Positions 1 to 8,400 of a stretch of DNA of 64,000 nucleotides are shown piece by piece. The notes beneath the pieces are model-generated. The model was given only the letters and a program-made list of their open reading frames with translations, was not told the DNA's origin and searched no databases. The translations under genes and the position numbers were made by a program. The stretch comes from DATFVJ01 sp963851085. GTDB taxonomy: Bacteria; Actinomycetota; Actinomycetes; Streptosporangiales; Streptosporangiaceae. The stretch is taken from NCBI GenBank assembly GCA_963851085.1, contig CAWKNX010000018.1, positions 62,001 to 126,000 of the forward strand, read 5' to 3'. The first letter of the stretch is position 1. Each line of letters begins with the position of its first letter.

Positions 1-1
1 G

Positions 2-285
2 CATCCGGGACACGTCGGCCTGTTCGAGGCGTCGGTCACCTTCCAGGTCGTGCGGGTCGAGGGCATCTTCAACCGGTACTTCGGCGGCGACACGCACCAT
101 TTCGCGGTGCTGTCCGGGCCGGGGACCGTGTGGCTGCAGTCCATGCCACTGCCACTGCCACTGCCACTGCCACTGCACTGCCGCTGCTTGCCGCGTCGCT
201 TGCCCCTTATCTGGCTGACGGGAGGGGCCGCGGCGCGGTCGAAGGCGGCATCGTCGGCGGGAGCTTCGACGACCTGCCGCGCTGA
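2..285 (+). pseudogene. AIM24-family protein, C-terminal part, frameshifted
   Basis: The gene enters from the left edge. Frame 2 reads an AIM24-type ending, with GDTHHFAVLSGPGTVWLQS near bases 90-140. The frame then runs through five copies of a six-base unit (ccactg, Pro-Leu) and a copy one base short at 176-180. After that the frame fails, but the frame one base over continues with PLLAASLAPYLADGRGR and ends FDDLPR-stop at 283-285, a fitting tail. One C lost in the repeat therefore explains the break. AIM24 proteins have a beta-sandwich fold and uncertain function. Real mutation, slippage and assembly error cannot be told apart here. Confidence 0.7.
146..186 (+). repeat. Hexamer microsatellite (ccactg)n with a short unit
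   Basis: Five perfect ccactg copies at 146-175 are followed by a five-base cactg (176-180) and then ccgctg. Each full copy codes Pro-Leu in the AIM24 gene. The short copy is where the reading frame is lost. Confidence 0.9.
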
Positions 286-344
286 GCCGGGCCCTTACCC
301 GGCGACAACTCCCACTGCGAACACACGTGAGGCGAGGCCAGGAA

Positions 345-1166
345 ATGAACCGACTCAGTGCAACACCCGGCAGGATCACCGTGTCCGTCATTGCCGTCGC
401 GGCAGCAGGGCTGGTGCTCGCCGGCTGCGGCGCCAGCCCTGGCTCCGGCTCCGCCACGTCCGGTTCCGCCACGTCCGGCGGTTCGTCCGCCGGACAGACG
501 ACCACAAGCGCTTCGCCAGGCACCGGGGCATCAGGGAGCGCTGTGGCCACGTCAGCCTTCTTCCCGGTTGCGGTGGGTAACACGTGGGTGTACCAGCAAG
601 ACCTGGGGCCGTCCCTCGGCGAGAAGGGCACCTCCACCAACAAGGTGATCGCCGTCACGCCGGTCGCTGGCGGCCAGCGGGTGACCATGACGGTCAAGGA
701 CGACATCGCGGGGCTGGCCGCCGAATCGAAGACCACCACTTCGACCTTGATCTTCCACTCTGACGGCTCGATCTCATTGCCGCTGACCCAGCTCGGCAGT
801 ACCACGGTGTCGGTCAAGTCCGGCGCCATCATCTGGCCGAGCGCGGCCGGCCTCGCGTCGGGCCAGTCGCGTACCGCCACGATCGTGATGAACGTGGCAG
901 ACGCCGGCCGCAGCTCGACCGCGAATTTGCACGTGACGGTGAAGGGCGGCGGCACGGCGACAGTCACGGTCCCGGCCGGGACCTGCCACACCACCTTCGC
1001 CGACGAGATCATGTCCGAGCACGTCAACGGTGTGTCGGTGAACATCGAGGTGCAGACGTGGGTGGCGAACGGGGTCGGCCCGGTGAAGTCGGTGGCAACC
1101 ACCAAGTACGGCAGCGTGACAACCCCGGTCAGTTCCGAGGCCCTTGAATCGTTCACCCGTGGCTAG
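345..1166 (+). CDS. Secreted lipoprotein of unknown function
   Basis: 273 residues. The ATG at 345 is preferred over an in-frame GTG at 327 because AGGCCAGGA lies just upstream. The N-terminus is a lipoprotein signal: a hydrophobic stretch ending LVLAGC, with the Cys near residue 27 as the lipidation site. A Gly/Ser/Thr-rich linker (about residues 28-75) leads to a beta-rich domain starting FFPVAVGNTWVY, as in bacterial lipoproteins of unknown function. The protein is probably anchored to the outer face of the membrane. No catalytic motif was recognised. The next gene starts 92 bp downstream, so joint transcription is possible. Confidence 0.75.
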   Translation: MNRLSATPGRITVSVIAVAAAGLVLAGCGASPGSGSATSGSATSGGSSAGQTTTSASPGTGASGSAVATSAFFPVAVGNTWVYQQDLGPSLGEKGTSTNKVIAVTPVAGGQRVTMTVKDDIAGLAAESKTTTSTLIFHSDGSISLPLTQLGSTTVSVKSGAIIWPSAAGLASGQSRTATIVMNVADAGRSSTANLHVTVKGGGTATVTVPAGTCHTTFADEIMSEHVNGVSVNIEVQTWVANGVGPVKSVATTKYGSVTTPVSSEALESFTRG

Positions 1167-1258
1167 CCGGGGCTGAGCCGCTCAACTCGGCAACCGGGCC
1201 GGTGGCCCGCGATCTGAGGGTGCGAAACCGCTGGCGGTAAGCCGGCATCCACGTTTAG

Positions 1259-1744
1259 ATGTGCGTCGTGCCCGAGGGACATGCGCCGCGGACGTCACCG
1301 GCCGCCGCCGTGGTGCTGCATCCGCTCAGCCGGCGCGCCGCCGCTGCCCTGGCCGACGGGGATTTCACGGCGGTCAACGCGGCCGACGGCTGGCCGCATG
1401 ATGACACGCTGGACGGGCCGCGGCTGGCCGCGGACGGGCCTGGCCGGGCCTGGCTGGTCATCCTCGACGGCCTGGTGGTCGGGGAGTGCGGCACGCACGG
1501 ACCTGTCGGCCCGGGCGGGACGGTCGAGATCGGGTACGGCCTCGCCGCTCCTTACCGCGGCCGTGGCCACGGCCGCCAGGTCGTTTCCGCGCTCGCGCGC
1601 TCGCTGCTGCACGAGCCGGACATCGCCGAGCTGATCGCGCACACCGACACGGCAAACATCCCGAGCCGCCGTGCGCTCGAAGGCGTGGGTTTCCGCCTGA
1701 CCGGCGAGCAGGACGGGCAATGCCGCTACGTCCTGCGCGGCTAA
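1259..1744 (+). CDS. GNAT family N-acetyltransferase (RimJ/RimL-like)
   Basis: 161 residues, the usual GNAT length. The acetyl-CoA-binding motif A is clear: IGYGLAAPYRGRGHGRQVV (about residues 91-109) fits the R/Q-x-x-G-x-G/A pattern. It is followed by IPSRRALEGVGFRLTGE, the N-x-x-S-x-x-x-x-E-x-x-G-F signature of RimJ/RimL-type enzymes. Such enzymes move acetyl from acetyl-CoA to an amine on a protein N-terminus, amino acid or small molecule. The substrate cannot be predicted. It is probably monocistronic, because a 458-bp gap with a palindromic repeat follows. Confidence 0.85.
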   Translation: MCVVPEGHAPRTSPAAAVVLHPLSRRAAAALADGDFTAVNAADGWPHDDTLDGPRLAADGPGRAWLVILDGLVVGECGTHGPVGPGGTVEIGYGLAAPYRGRGHGRQVVSALARSLLHEPDIAELIAHTDTANIPSRRALEGVGFRLTGEQDGQCRYVLRG

Positions 1745-2202
1745 CCGTCGGCTGACCGGGGTCAGCCGACGATCCCGGATGCGGCTTCATGATCGCGGTA
1801 ACTTCTCGGCGATATGTGCGGAAAAGTTACCGCGATCATGAAAGCCACCGCGAGTCGCCCCACCTCTGCGGCCGGTTGACGCACGTTCCCACCGATCGCG
1901 GCACGCGGCAGCCGTAGACTTGATTGCTCTGATGGGCCGCTCGCGGTGGATGGAACTCCAGGCGCGCCAAAAGGCCCCATGATCACTAACTGCGACGCGG
2001 AGGGGGCTGAGTCCGCACCAGATCAGGTAAGACACCTGCGACGATTTCACAGAGTCACCGGCTCGGCAAGGGAGTTCCGTATCAGGATCTGGCTTGTCGT
2101 ACGGCGCGCTGGTCGCCGCACGGCGGGCCAGGCGCGCTACGATCGCCGCTGGATGGAGCTGAACCGCAGCGGGGCCCGGCGGGGACGAACCGGGCCGTTG
2201 TC
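1745..2202. other. Intergenic region carrying a 57-bp palindromic element
   Basis: 458 bp with no convincing gene; short ORFs here are readings through the palindrome at 1786-1842. A small hairpin made of gtcggctgac and gtcagccgac (1747-1771) lies just after the acetyltransferase stop and may end its transcript. The remaining ~360 bp must hold the promoter of the oxidoreductase at 2203, but no clear -35/-10 pair stands out. Confidence 0.6.
1786..1842. repeat. 57-bp palindromic element, copy 1
   Basis: Perfect 19-bp arms (ttcatgatcgcggtaactt at 1786-1804 and its complement at 1824-1842) flank a 19-bp core. The whole 57 bp recurs at 18652-18708 as an exact reverse complement, core included. 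Intergenic site, perfect arms and exact conservation suggest a dispersed REP- or MITE-like family. Confidence 0.9.
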
Positions 2203-3636
2203 TTGAGCGCGCCGGACGCGGTCGTCGTCGGCTCGGGGCCGAACGGCCTGGCGGCCGCGCTGACGCTTGCCCGCGCCGGCCTCGCGGTCGAGGTCATCGA
2301 GGGCGCGGCCACCGCGGGCGGCGGATGCAGGACAGCGGACCTGACGCTGCCGGGATTTGTGCACGACATCTGCTCGGCGGTCCACCCGCTCGCCGTCATG
2401 TCCCCGTTCTTCCAGCAAGCCCGCCTGACCGAGCACGGGGTCAAACTCTGCACGCCGGCAGTCGCGTTCGCCCACCCGCTTGACGGCGGGCGCGCCGCGG
2501 CAGTGGTGGGCTCCGTCGAGGAGACGGCGGGTGGGCTCGGCGCAGATGCCCGTGCCTACCGGCGGCTGCTCTCGCCACTCGTGCGCGACGCCGGCCTGAT
2601 CATGCCGGCCGTTCTCGCGCCGCTGCGGTCGCCACCCGCTCATCCGGTGGCCCTGGCGCGTTTCGGCGTGGCGGGATTGCTGCCCGCCACACTGCTGGCC
2701 AGGCGATTTGGCACCGAGGAGGCCAAGGCGCTGCTCGCGGGTGTCGCCGCACATTCGCTGCTGCCGCTCAGCGCACCGCTCACAAGTGCGTACGGGCTGG
2801 TGCTGACGATGGCGGCCCACGCGGCCGGATGGCCGGTCGTGGAGGGAGGCAGCGCCCGGATCACCGGGGCGCTCGCCGGCGAGCTCACCTCCCTGGGTGG
2901 CAGGGTCGTGACCGGGCGCTGGGTGCATGCGCTCGATGACCTGCCCGCGGCCCGGTCGGTTCTGCTTGACGTGTCGCCGCGCCAGTTCGCCCGCATCGCG
3001 GGTGACCGGCTCACCGCCGCGCACCGCAGGGCGCTGAATCGGTTCAGGTACGCCCCTGGCGTGTGCAAGGTCGACTGGGCGCTCGCTGGCCCGGTCCCAT
3101 GGCTGGCCGGGGCGTGCAGGGAGGCGGGCACCGTCCACCTCGGCGGCACCCTGGCCGAGGTGGCGCGCAGCGAGGCCGACGTGACCGCGGGCCGCCACCC
3201 TGAGCGGCCGTACTGCATCGTGACGCAGCCCGGTGTCGTGGACCCGACGCGCGCCCCGGCCGGGCGGCACACGCTGTGGGCCTACTGTCATGTGCCGGCC
3301 GGCTCCGCCGTGGACATGACCGCCCGCATAGAAGGCCAGATTGAGCGCTTCGCGCCGGGGTTCCGCGACCTGGTGCTCGCCAGGGTCACCACGACCGCGG
3401 CCGACGAGGAGCGCCACAATCCGAACTACGTGGGCGGTGACATCAACGGTGGCCTCGCGACGCTGCGCCAGACGATCTTCCGGCCGTCGGCGAGGTGGAA
3501 CCCGTACCGCACCCCGCTGCGCGGGGTCTACCTGTGCTCGGCGTCCACGCCACCCGGCGGCGGTGTACACGGCATGTGCGGGTACTGGGCGGCCCGCACC
3601 GCCCTGGCCGACCTCGGCGTGCGGGCGCCGAGGTAG
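2203..3636 (+). CDS. FAD-dependent oxidoreductase, phytoene desaturase (CrtI)-like
   Basis: 477 residues. The N-terminus is a dinucleotide-binding fold: VVVGSGPNGLAAALTLARAG (about residues 8-27), then an acidic residue in VEVIEG that contacts the ribose of FAD. The C-terminus carries YLCSASTPPGGGVHGMCGY (about 443-461), the flavin-contacting motif of the CrtI/PYROXD2 group. These enzymes perform dehydrogenation or isomerisation on hydrophobic substrates. No other carotenoid genes are nearby, so a carotenoid role is unsupported. The start is TTG with a weak ribosome site; a later start would cut the Rossmann fold. Confidence 0.85.
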   Translation: MSAPDAVVVGSGPNGLAAALTLARAGLAVEVIEGAATAGGGCRTADLTLPGFVHDICSAVHPLAVMSPFFQQARLTEHGVKLCTPAVAFAHPLDGGRAAAVVGSVEETAGGLGADARAYRRLLSPLVRDAGLIMPAVLAPLRSPPAHPVALARFGVAGLLPATLLARRFGTEEAKALLAGVAAHSLLPLSAPLTSAYGLVLTMAAHAAGWPVVEGGSARITGALAGELTSLGGRVVTGRWVHALDDLPAARSVLLDVSPRQFARIAGDRLTAAHRRALNRFRYAPGVCKVDWALAGPVPWLAGACREAGTVHLGGTLAEVARSEADVTAGRHPERPYCIVTQPGVVDPTRAPAGRHTLWAYCHVPAGSAVDMTARIEGQIERFAPGFRDLVLARVTTTAADEERHNPNYVGGDINGGLATLRQTIFRPSARWNPYRTPLRGVYLCSASTPPGGGVHGMCGYWAARTALADLGVRAPR

Positions 3637-3800
3637 CGGGCCGCAGTTAGCAGGCCGAGGGCGGGCCGCTCCGATGTCACCCGGACGGGGTGACGCGCGG
3701 CGGGCGCGCAGGGGACATCCTCACGTTCGGGCACGTGTTTGCCCGGCATCAGCGCTGCCGGGGCCGCGCGCCGCGCTGACCGGCAAGGAGAAGGCCCGCG

Positions 3801-4085
3801 ATGACAGAAGATCCGAGCTCATATGCAGATAGACCGCAACGGGACGTTGACCTGCCGCGGCCCGGCCTAGCGGAAGGCAGTGCCTACGAAGAGGCCGTGG
3901 AGCACGAGGCCAGGGCCGACGTTGACTTCGAGGAAAACGAACTGCACGCCGCGGGCAAGACGTGTGCGCGCTGCGGGCGGGCCATCCGGCCGGAAGAAGA
4001 CGTGCGCCGCACCGCGAGCGGCGCCTACGAGCACGAGTTCTGCGGGATCAGCGTCGACCCAGGCCCCCGTGCTGCGGGCGGGTAG
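3801..4085 (+). CDS. Small acidic protein with a zinc-ribbon-like end
   Basis: 94 residues, ATG start with AAGGAGAAGG about 7 bases upstream, a strong ribosome site. The first two-thirds are acidic and probably disordered. The C-terminal part has CARCGR (residues 55-60), then HEFC (74-77) after 13 residues. This gives a C-x2-C plus H/C arrangement that could bind one zinc ion. Function unknown; short size and acidic tail would suit a regulatory or stress protein, but nothing in the context shows this. Confidence 0.7.
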   Translation: MTEDPSSYADRPQRDVDLPRPGLAEGSAYEEAVEHEARADVDFEENELHAAGKTCARCGRAIRPEEDVRRTASGAYEHEFCGISVDPGPRAAGG

Positions 4086-4176
4086 CTGGCACCCGCGGCC
4101 CCCCGGTAGCCTGCGCCTATGAGTCCGCGCGGCGCCTGTCGCTGCGCGGCCGTTGTATTCGTGAAGGTGGGGCGCG

Positions 4177-5409
4177 GTGACAGCGATAGAGGCCGAGATC
4201 GAGGCACGTTCCGCAGGTCTGGATCCGGCCCGGCTGGCCAGGATCGACCGGCATTTCATGGGATACGTGGACGACGGCAGGCTGCCGGGATGGCTCGTCC
4301 TGGTCAGCAGGCACGGGCGCATCGCCCACACCTCGACCTACGGCTGGCGCGATCTTGAGGCCCGGCTGCCCGTCGAGCCTGACACCCTGTTCCGCATCTA
4401 CTCGATGACCAAGCCGGTCACCTCGGTGGCAGCGATGATGCTGTACGAGGAGGGTGCGTTCGAGCTTACCGACCCGGTCAGCCGCTTCATCCCCTCGTTC
4501 GCGGACCTGCGGGTGTACCACAAGGGTCCAGCGGCGAAACCGGTCACGGCGCCCGCCGCCACGCCGGTGACCATCCAGCATCTGCTGACCCACACGTCGG
4601 GGCTTACGTACGGCTTCCACCGGGTCCACGTGGTCGACGAGCTTTACCGCGCCGCCGGATTCGAGTGGGCCAGCCCACCCGGCAAGGACCTCGCCGCCTG
4701 CTGCGATATGTGGGCGTCGCTGCCGCTGGTCTTCCAGCCCGGCGCCGAGTGGAATTACTCGGTGGCCACCGACGTGCTCGGCCGCGTGGTGGAGGTTGTT
4801 TCCGGGCAGCCGCTCGATCAGTTCTTCGTGGAGCGGATCTTCGGCCCGCTCGGCATGATCGACACACGGTTCTACGTCGATGGCGACGACGCACAGCGGC
4901 TCGCCGCGCTGTACGTCCGGGGCCCGGACGGCCGGGCCACCCGCTTCGACCCGATTGGCGCGGCCGCGCTGCGCCCGCCGGTCTTCCTGTCCGGAGGCGG
5001 CGGTCTCGTCTCGTCCGCCGCCGACTACCTGCGGTTCGCGCGCATGCTGGCCTGCGAGGGACAACTCGACGGCGTCCGGCTGCTCGGCAACCGCACGGTG
5101 CGGCGCATGACACGCAACCACCTGCCCGGCGGCGCCGACCTCGAGTCCTTCGGGCGCCCCCTGTACGTAGAAGTCTCCTTCGCAGGTGTCGGCTTCGGCT
5201 TGGGTCTGGCCGTTGTGCAGGACCCGGTCGCCTACGGGACGATGGGCAGCGCGGGCGAGTACTCGTGGGGCGGGGCGGCGAGCACGTTCTTCTGGGTGGA
5301 CCCGGCCGAGGATCTCATCGTGATCTTCCTGACGCAGCTGCTGCCGTCGAGCACGTACCCGATTCGCGGCATGCTGCGGCAACTCGTCTACCAGGCACTC
5401 ACGGACTGA
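4177..5409 (+). CDS. Serine hydrolase of the class C beta-lactamase/esterase family
   Basis: 410 residues with a GTG start. The nucleophile motif S-x-x-K is SMTK at 76-79, and the general-base tyrosine is Y194 in EWNYSVATDVLG, the YSV variant typical of EstB-like esterases and not the YxN of true AmpC enzymes. A Gly-rich loop lies in LSGGGGLVSS. No signal peptide is seen, so a cytoplasmic esterase, transesterase or peptidase is more likely than a secreted beta-lactamase. The last 11 bases overlap the end of the opposite-strand giant TIR-NACHT gene, so the two are convergent and may interfere transcriptionally. Confidence 0.85.
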   Translation: MTAIEAEIEARSAGLDPARLARIDRHFMGYVDDGRLPGWLVLVSRHGRIAHTSTYGWRDLEARLPVEPDTLFRIYSMTKPVTSVAAMMLYEEGAFELTDPVSRFIPSFADLRVYHKGPAAKPVTAPAATPVTIQHLLTHTSGLTYGFHRVHVVDELYRAAGFEWASPPGKDLAACCDMWASLPLVFQPGAEWNYSVATDVLGRVVEVVSGQPLDQFFVERIFGPLGMIDTRFYVDGDDAQRLAALYVRGPDGRATRFDPIGAAALRPPVFLSGGGGLVSSAADYLRFARMLACEGQLDGVRLLGNRTVRRMTRNHLPGGADLESFGRPLYVEVSFAGVGFGLGLAVVQDPVAYGTMGSAGEYSWGGAASTFFWVDPAEDLIVIFLTQLLPSSTYPIRGMLRQLVYQALTD

Positions 5410-8400
5410 GCTCAGTAGCCGCGCGAGCTGGGTAAAACGGCGCGTCCTGTGCGAGCTGGCGTATCTCGGGCAGATAGGGGTCGAGCTCGCCGGGCTCGAA
5501 CCTGCACAAGCCGATCACATGCCAGAACTGGCCGGTGACCTCGCCGTCGAACTTGTACCTGCCGTCTGGCGCGAATGCCGCCCACCCTTCCGGCAGCCCG
5601 AGCAGCGTCACCCGCGGCGCCGACGCCGCACCGGCGGCGCCGTCGCCGGGGCCGTCGCCAGAGCCGGGGCCGGCGCCGTCGCCGGGGCCGTCGCCAGAGC
5701 CGGGGCCGGAGCCGGAGCCAGCGTCCCACAGGCGCACGGTGCCGTCGTCGCCCGCGGTCGCGAGAATGTCGCCCTGCGGGCTGAACGCAACCGACCAGAT
5801 CCGCCTGGTATGGCCCATCAGGGTCCGGAGCAGGCGGCCGGAGCCGGGGTCCCACAGCCGCACCGCCAGGTCATCTCCTGCCGTCGCCAGCACGCCGCCC
5901 GGGCTGAAGGCAGCCGTCCACAGCCTGCCGCTGTGGCCGCTCAGCCTGAACATCAGCTCGCCGCTGCCCGGGTCCCACAGGCAGGCCGTGCCGTCATTGC
6001 TCGCGCTGGCGAGCAGCGCTCCGTCTGGACTGAACACCACCGAGTACACGCGGTCCTCGTGGCCGCGCAGTGATAGCCGCAGCGCACCGGTCCGTACGTC
6101 CCACAGCCGTACGATCCGGTCGTCGCACCCGGTCGCGATCGCGGCGCCGTCGGGGCTGAACGCGATCGACCGGACCCTGCCGCGGTGCTGGGACAGGGTA
6201 TGGATGCGCCGCCCGGTGGTCCGGTACCACAGCCGCACCGTGTCGTCGTCATTGGCGGTGGCGAGCATGGCGCCGTCCGGGCCGAACGCCTCGGCCCACA
6301 GATGATCGGTCTCGACGTTCATCTCGCGTTCGTACGCCCCGGTCGCCGCGTTCCACAGGTACACGCCGCCATCGTTGCTCGCCGTGGCGAGCAGCGACCC
6401 GACCGGGCTGAACACCGCTGACACGAGCCGGTCGGCCACGCCGGTCAGTACCCGGCGGACCTGCCCGGTCGCGGGATCCCACAGCCGCACCACCCCGTCG
6501 TTGCCGCCCGCCGCGAGCAGCGTGCCGTCCGCGCTGAACGTCACGGAGGTGACGCGCCGCCCATGGCCGCGGAGCACGTGCCTGCACTGGCCGGTCGCTG
6601 GATCCCACAGCCGCGTGGTCCCGTCGTTGCTGCTGGTGGCAAGCTGCCCGCCGTCACGGCGGTACACCGGTGGCCATACGGAGCTCTTGTGCCCGCTCAG
6701 GTCGCGGCGGACCTGTCCCGTCGCCGGATCCCAGAGCCGCACCCCGCCGTCGCTGTCCGCGGTCGCCAGCTCGCTGCCGTCCGGGCTGAAGACGACGCGG
6801 TACACCCCGCCCCGCTGGTCGGGCAGTGCGCGCCGCAGCCGGGCGGCGGCGGTCGCGGGGTCCGTGGGGTCGGCCCCCCGGGCTGGCAGATCCCAGAGCC
6901 GCACCCCGCCGTCGGTGTCGCCGCTGACAAGCAGCGCGTCTGCCGGGTGGAAATCCAGCGCGTACACGTGTCCGGTGTGGCCGGTGAGCTCGGCGCGCAA
7001 GCTGGCGGTCGCCCCGTCCCACAGCCGCACCGCACCGCTGTGGTCCGCGGCCGCGAGCAGCGACCCGTCCGGGCTGAACAGCAGCCGGTACACCGCGCCG
7101 CCGCGGCTCCTGAGCTCATGGCGCAGCGTGCCGGTGGCCACATCCCACAGCCGTATCGCACCCGCCGCGTCGCCCGTCGCGATGACCGAGCCCGCGGGAT
7201 CGAAGACCGCGGTGTAGACGGGAGGCTCGTGGCCGCCGAGCCGGAAAAGCAGGGCGCCGGTGGCCACGTCCCACATCCGCAGCACACCGTCGGCCGCGGC
7301 GGCCGTGAGCACCGAGCCGTCCGGGCTCAGCCCGACCGGCCATACGCCCTCGTCATGCACCTCGATCACGCGCAGGCAGTCGCCAGTGGCCGGGTCCCAG
7401 AGCCGGATCGCGCCATCGCTCGCCCCGCTCACGAGTACCCGGTCGCCGGCGCCGTAGGCGACGGCGTACACCCGTCCCCGGTGCCCGTGCAGGCTCCGCA
7501 GCGGCAGCCCCGAGGCAGTGTCGCAGAGCAGCACGGCGCCGTCCTCGCCACCGATCGCGACCACGCCGCCGTCGTGGCTGTAGGCGACCGGCTCTGGCAG
7601 CCTGACGCCCGGATCGCGGTAGCCGTACGGCACGCCGACGGCCGGCGGCGCCAGTTCGGTGTCGACCGGCCTGCCGGGCGCGATGGCCGCACCGCGAAGC
7701 TCCGGTGCCTCGCGCAGCCCAGGATCGGCGGCGGCGTCGATCAGCGCGGCGCGGGTCCAGCGGCTGCCCGCGATCGCCGCACCGCGCAGATCCGTGCGGG
7801 CGAGCCGGGCCCGGGTCAGGTCGGCGCCGCGCAGGTCCGCTCCGGTCAGGCGGGCCTCGTCAAGCCACGCGCCGGTCAGCCGGGTGTCGCGCAGGACGGC
7901 CCCGGTCAGATTGGCCCCGACCAGCCGGGCATCGGTGAGGTCGGCGCCGGTGAAGTTGACGTTCTGCAGTTCGCGGTAGGAAAGGTCCTCGCCCTGGAGC
8001 GAGGCGCCGCGCAGGTCGGTGCGGGCAGGCGTGCGCAGGCGCGTCGTGATCTTGATGGCGTTGGCCCGCGTCACGTCGCCTGCCGCAGCGTCCGACAGGA
8101 CCCCCGCCGCCCACGCATGGCATGCCTGCGGGTCGGCGAGATCGCACAGGAAGTCGACGGTGAGCTGTGAGAGCGGGCGGCGCGACAGCGGGGCGGGATC
8201 GGCGCTTCCCGCGTTCAGCATGCGGGCGATCTCGTTCGCTACGAGCCACTCCGCGACAGAGGAGTGGATGAAGCCGAACAGCCCTTCGTCCGTCCGCACG
8301 AGCAGGGTGCCCGTGCCGACGTTATGCGCCGTCTGGTGCGGGGACAGCCGCCCACCCGTCAGCCCGGCGAGCGAGCTCGCGACCTCGTTGGTGAGCTCCG

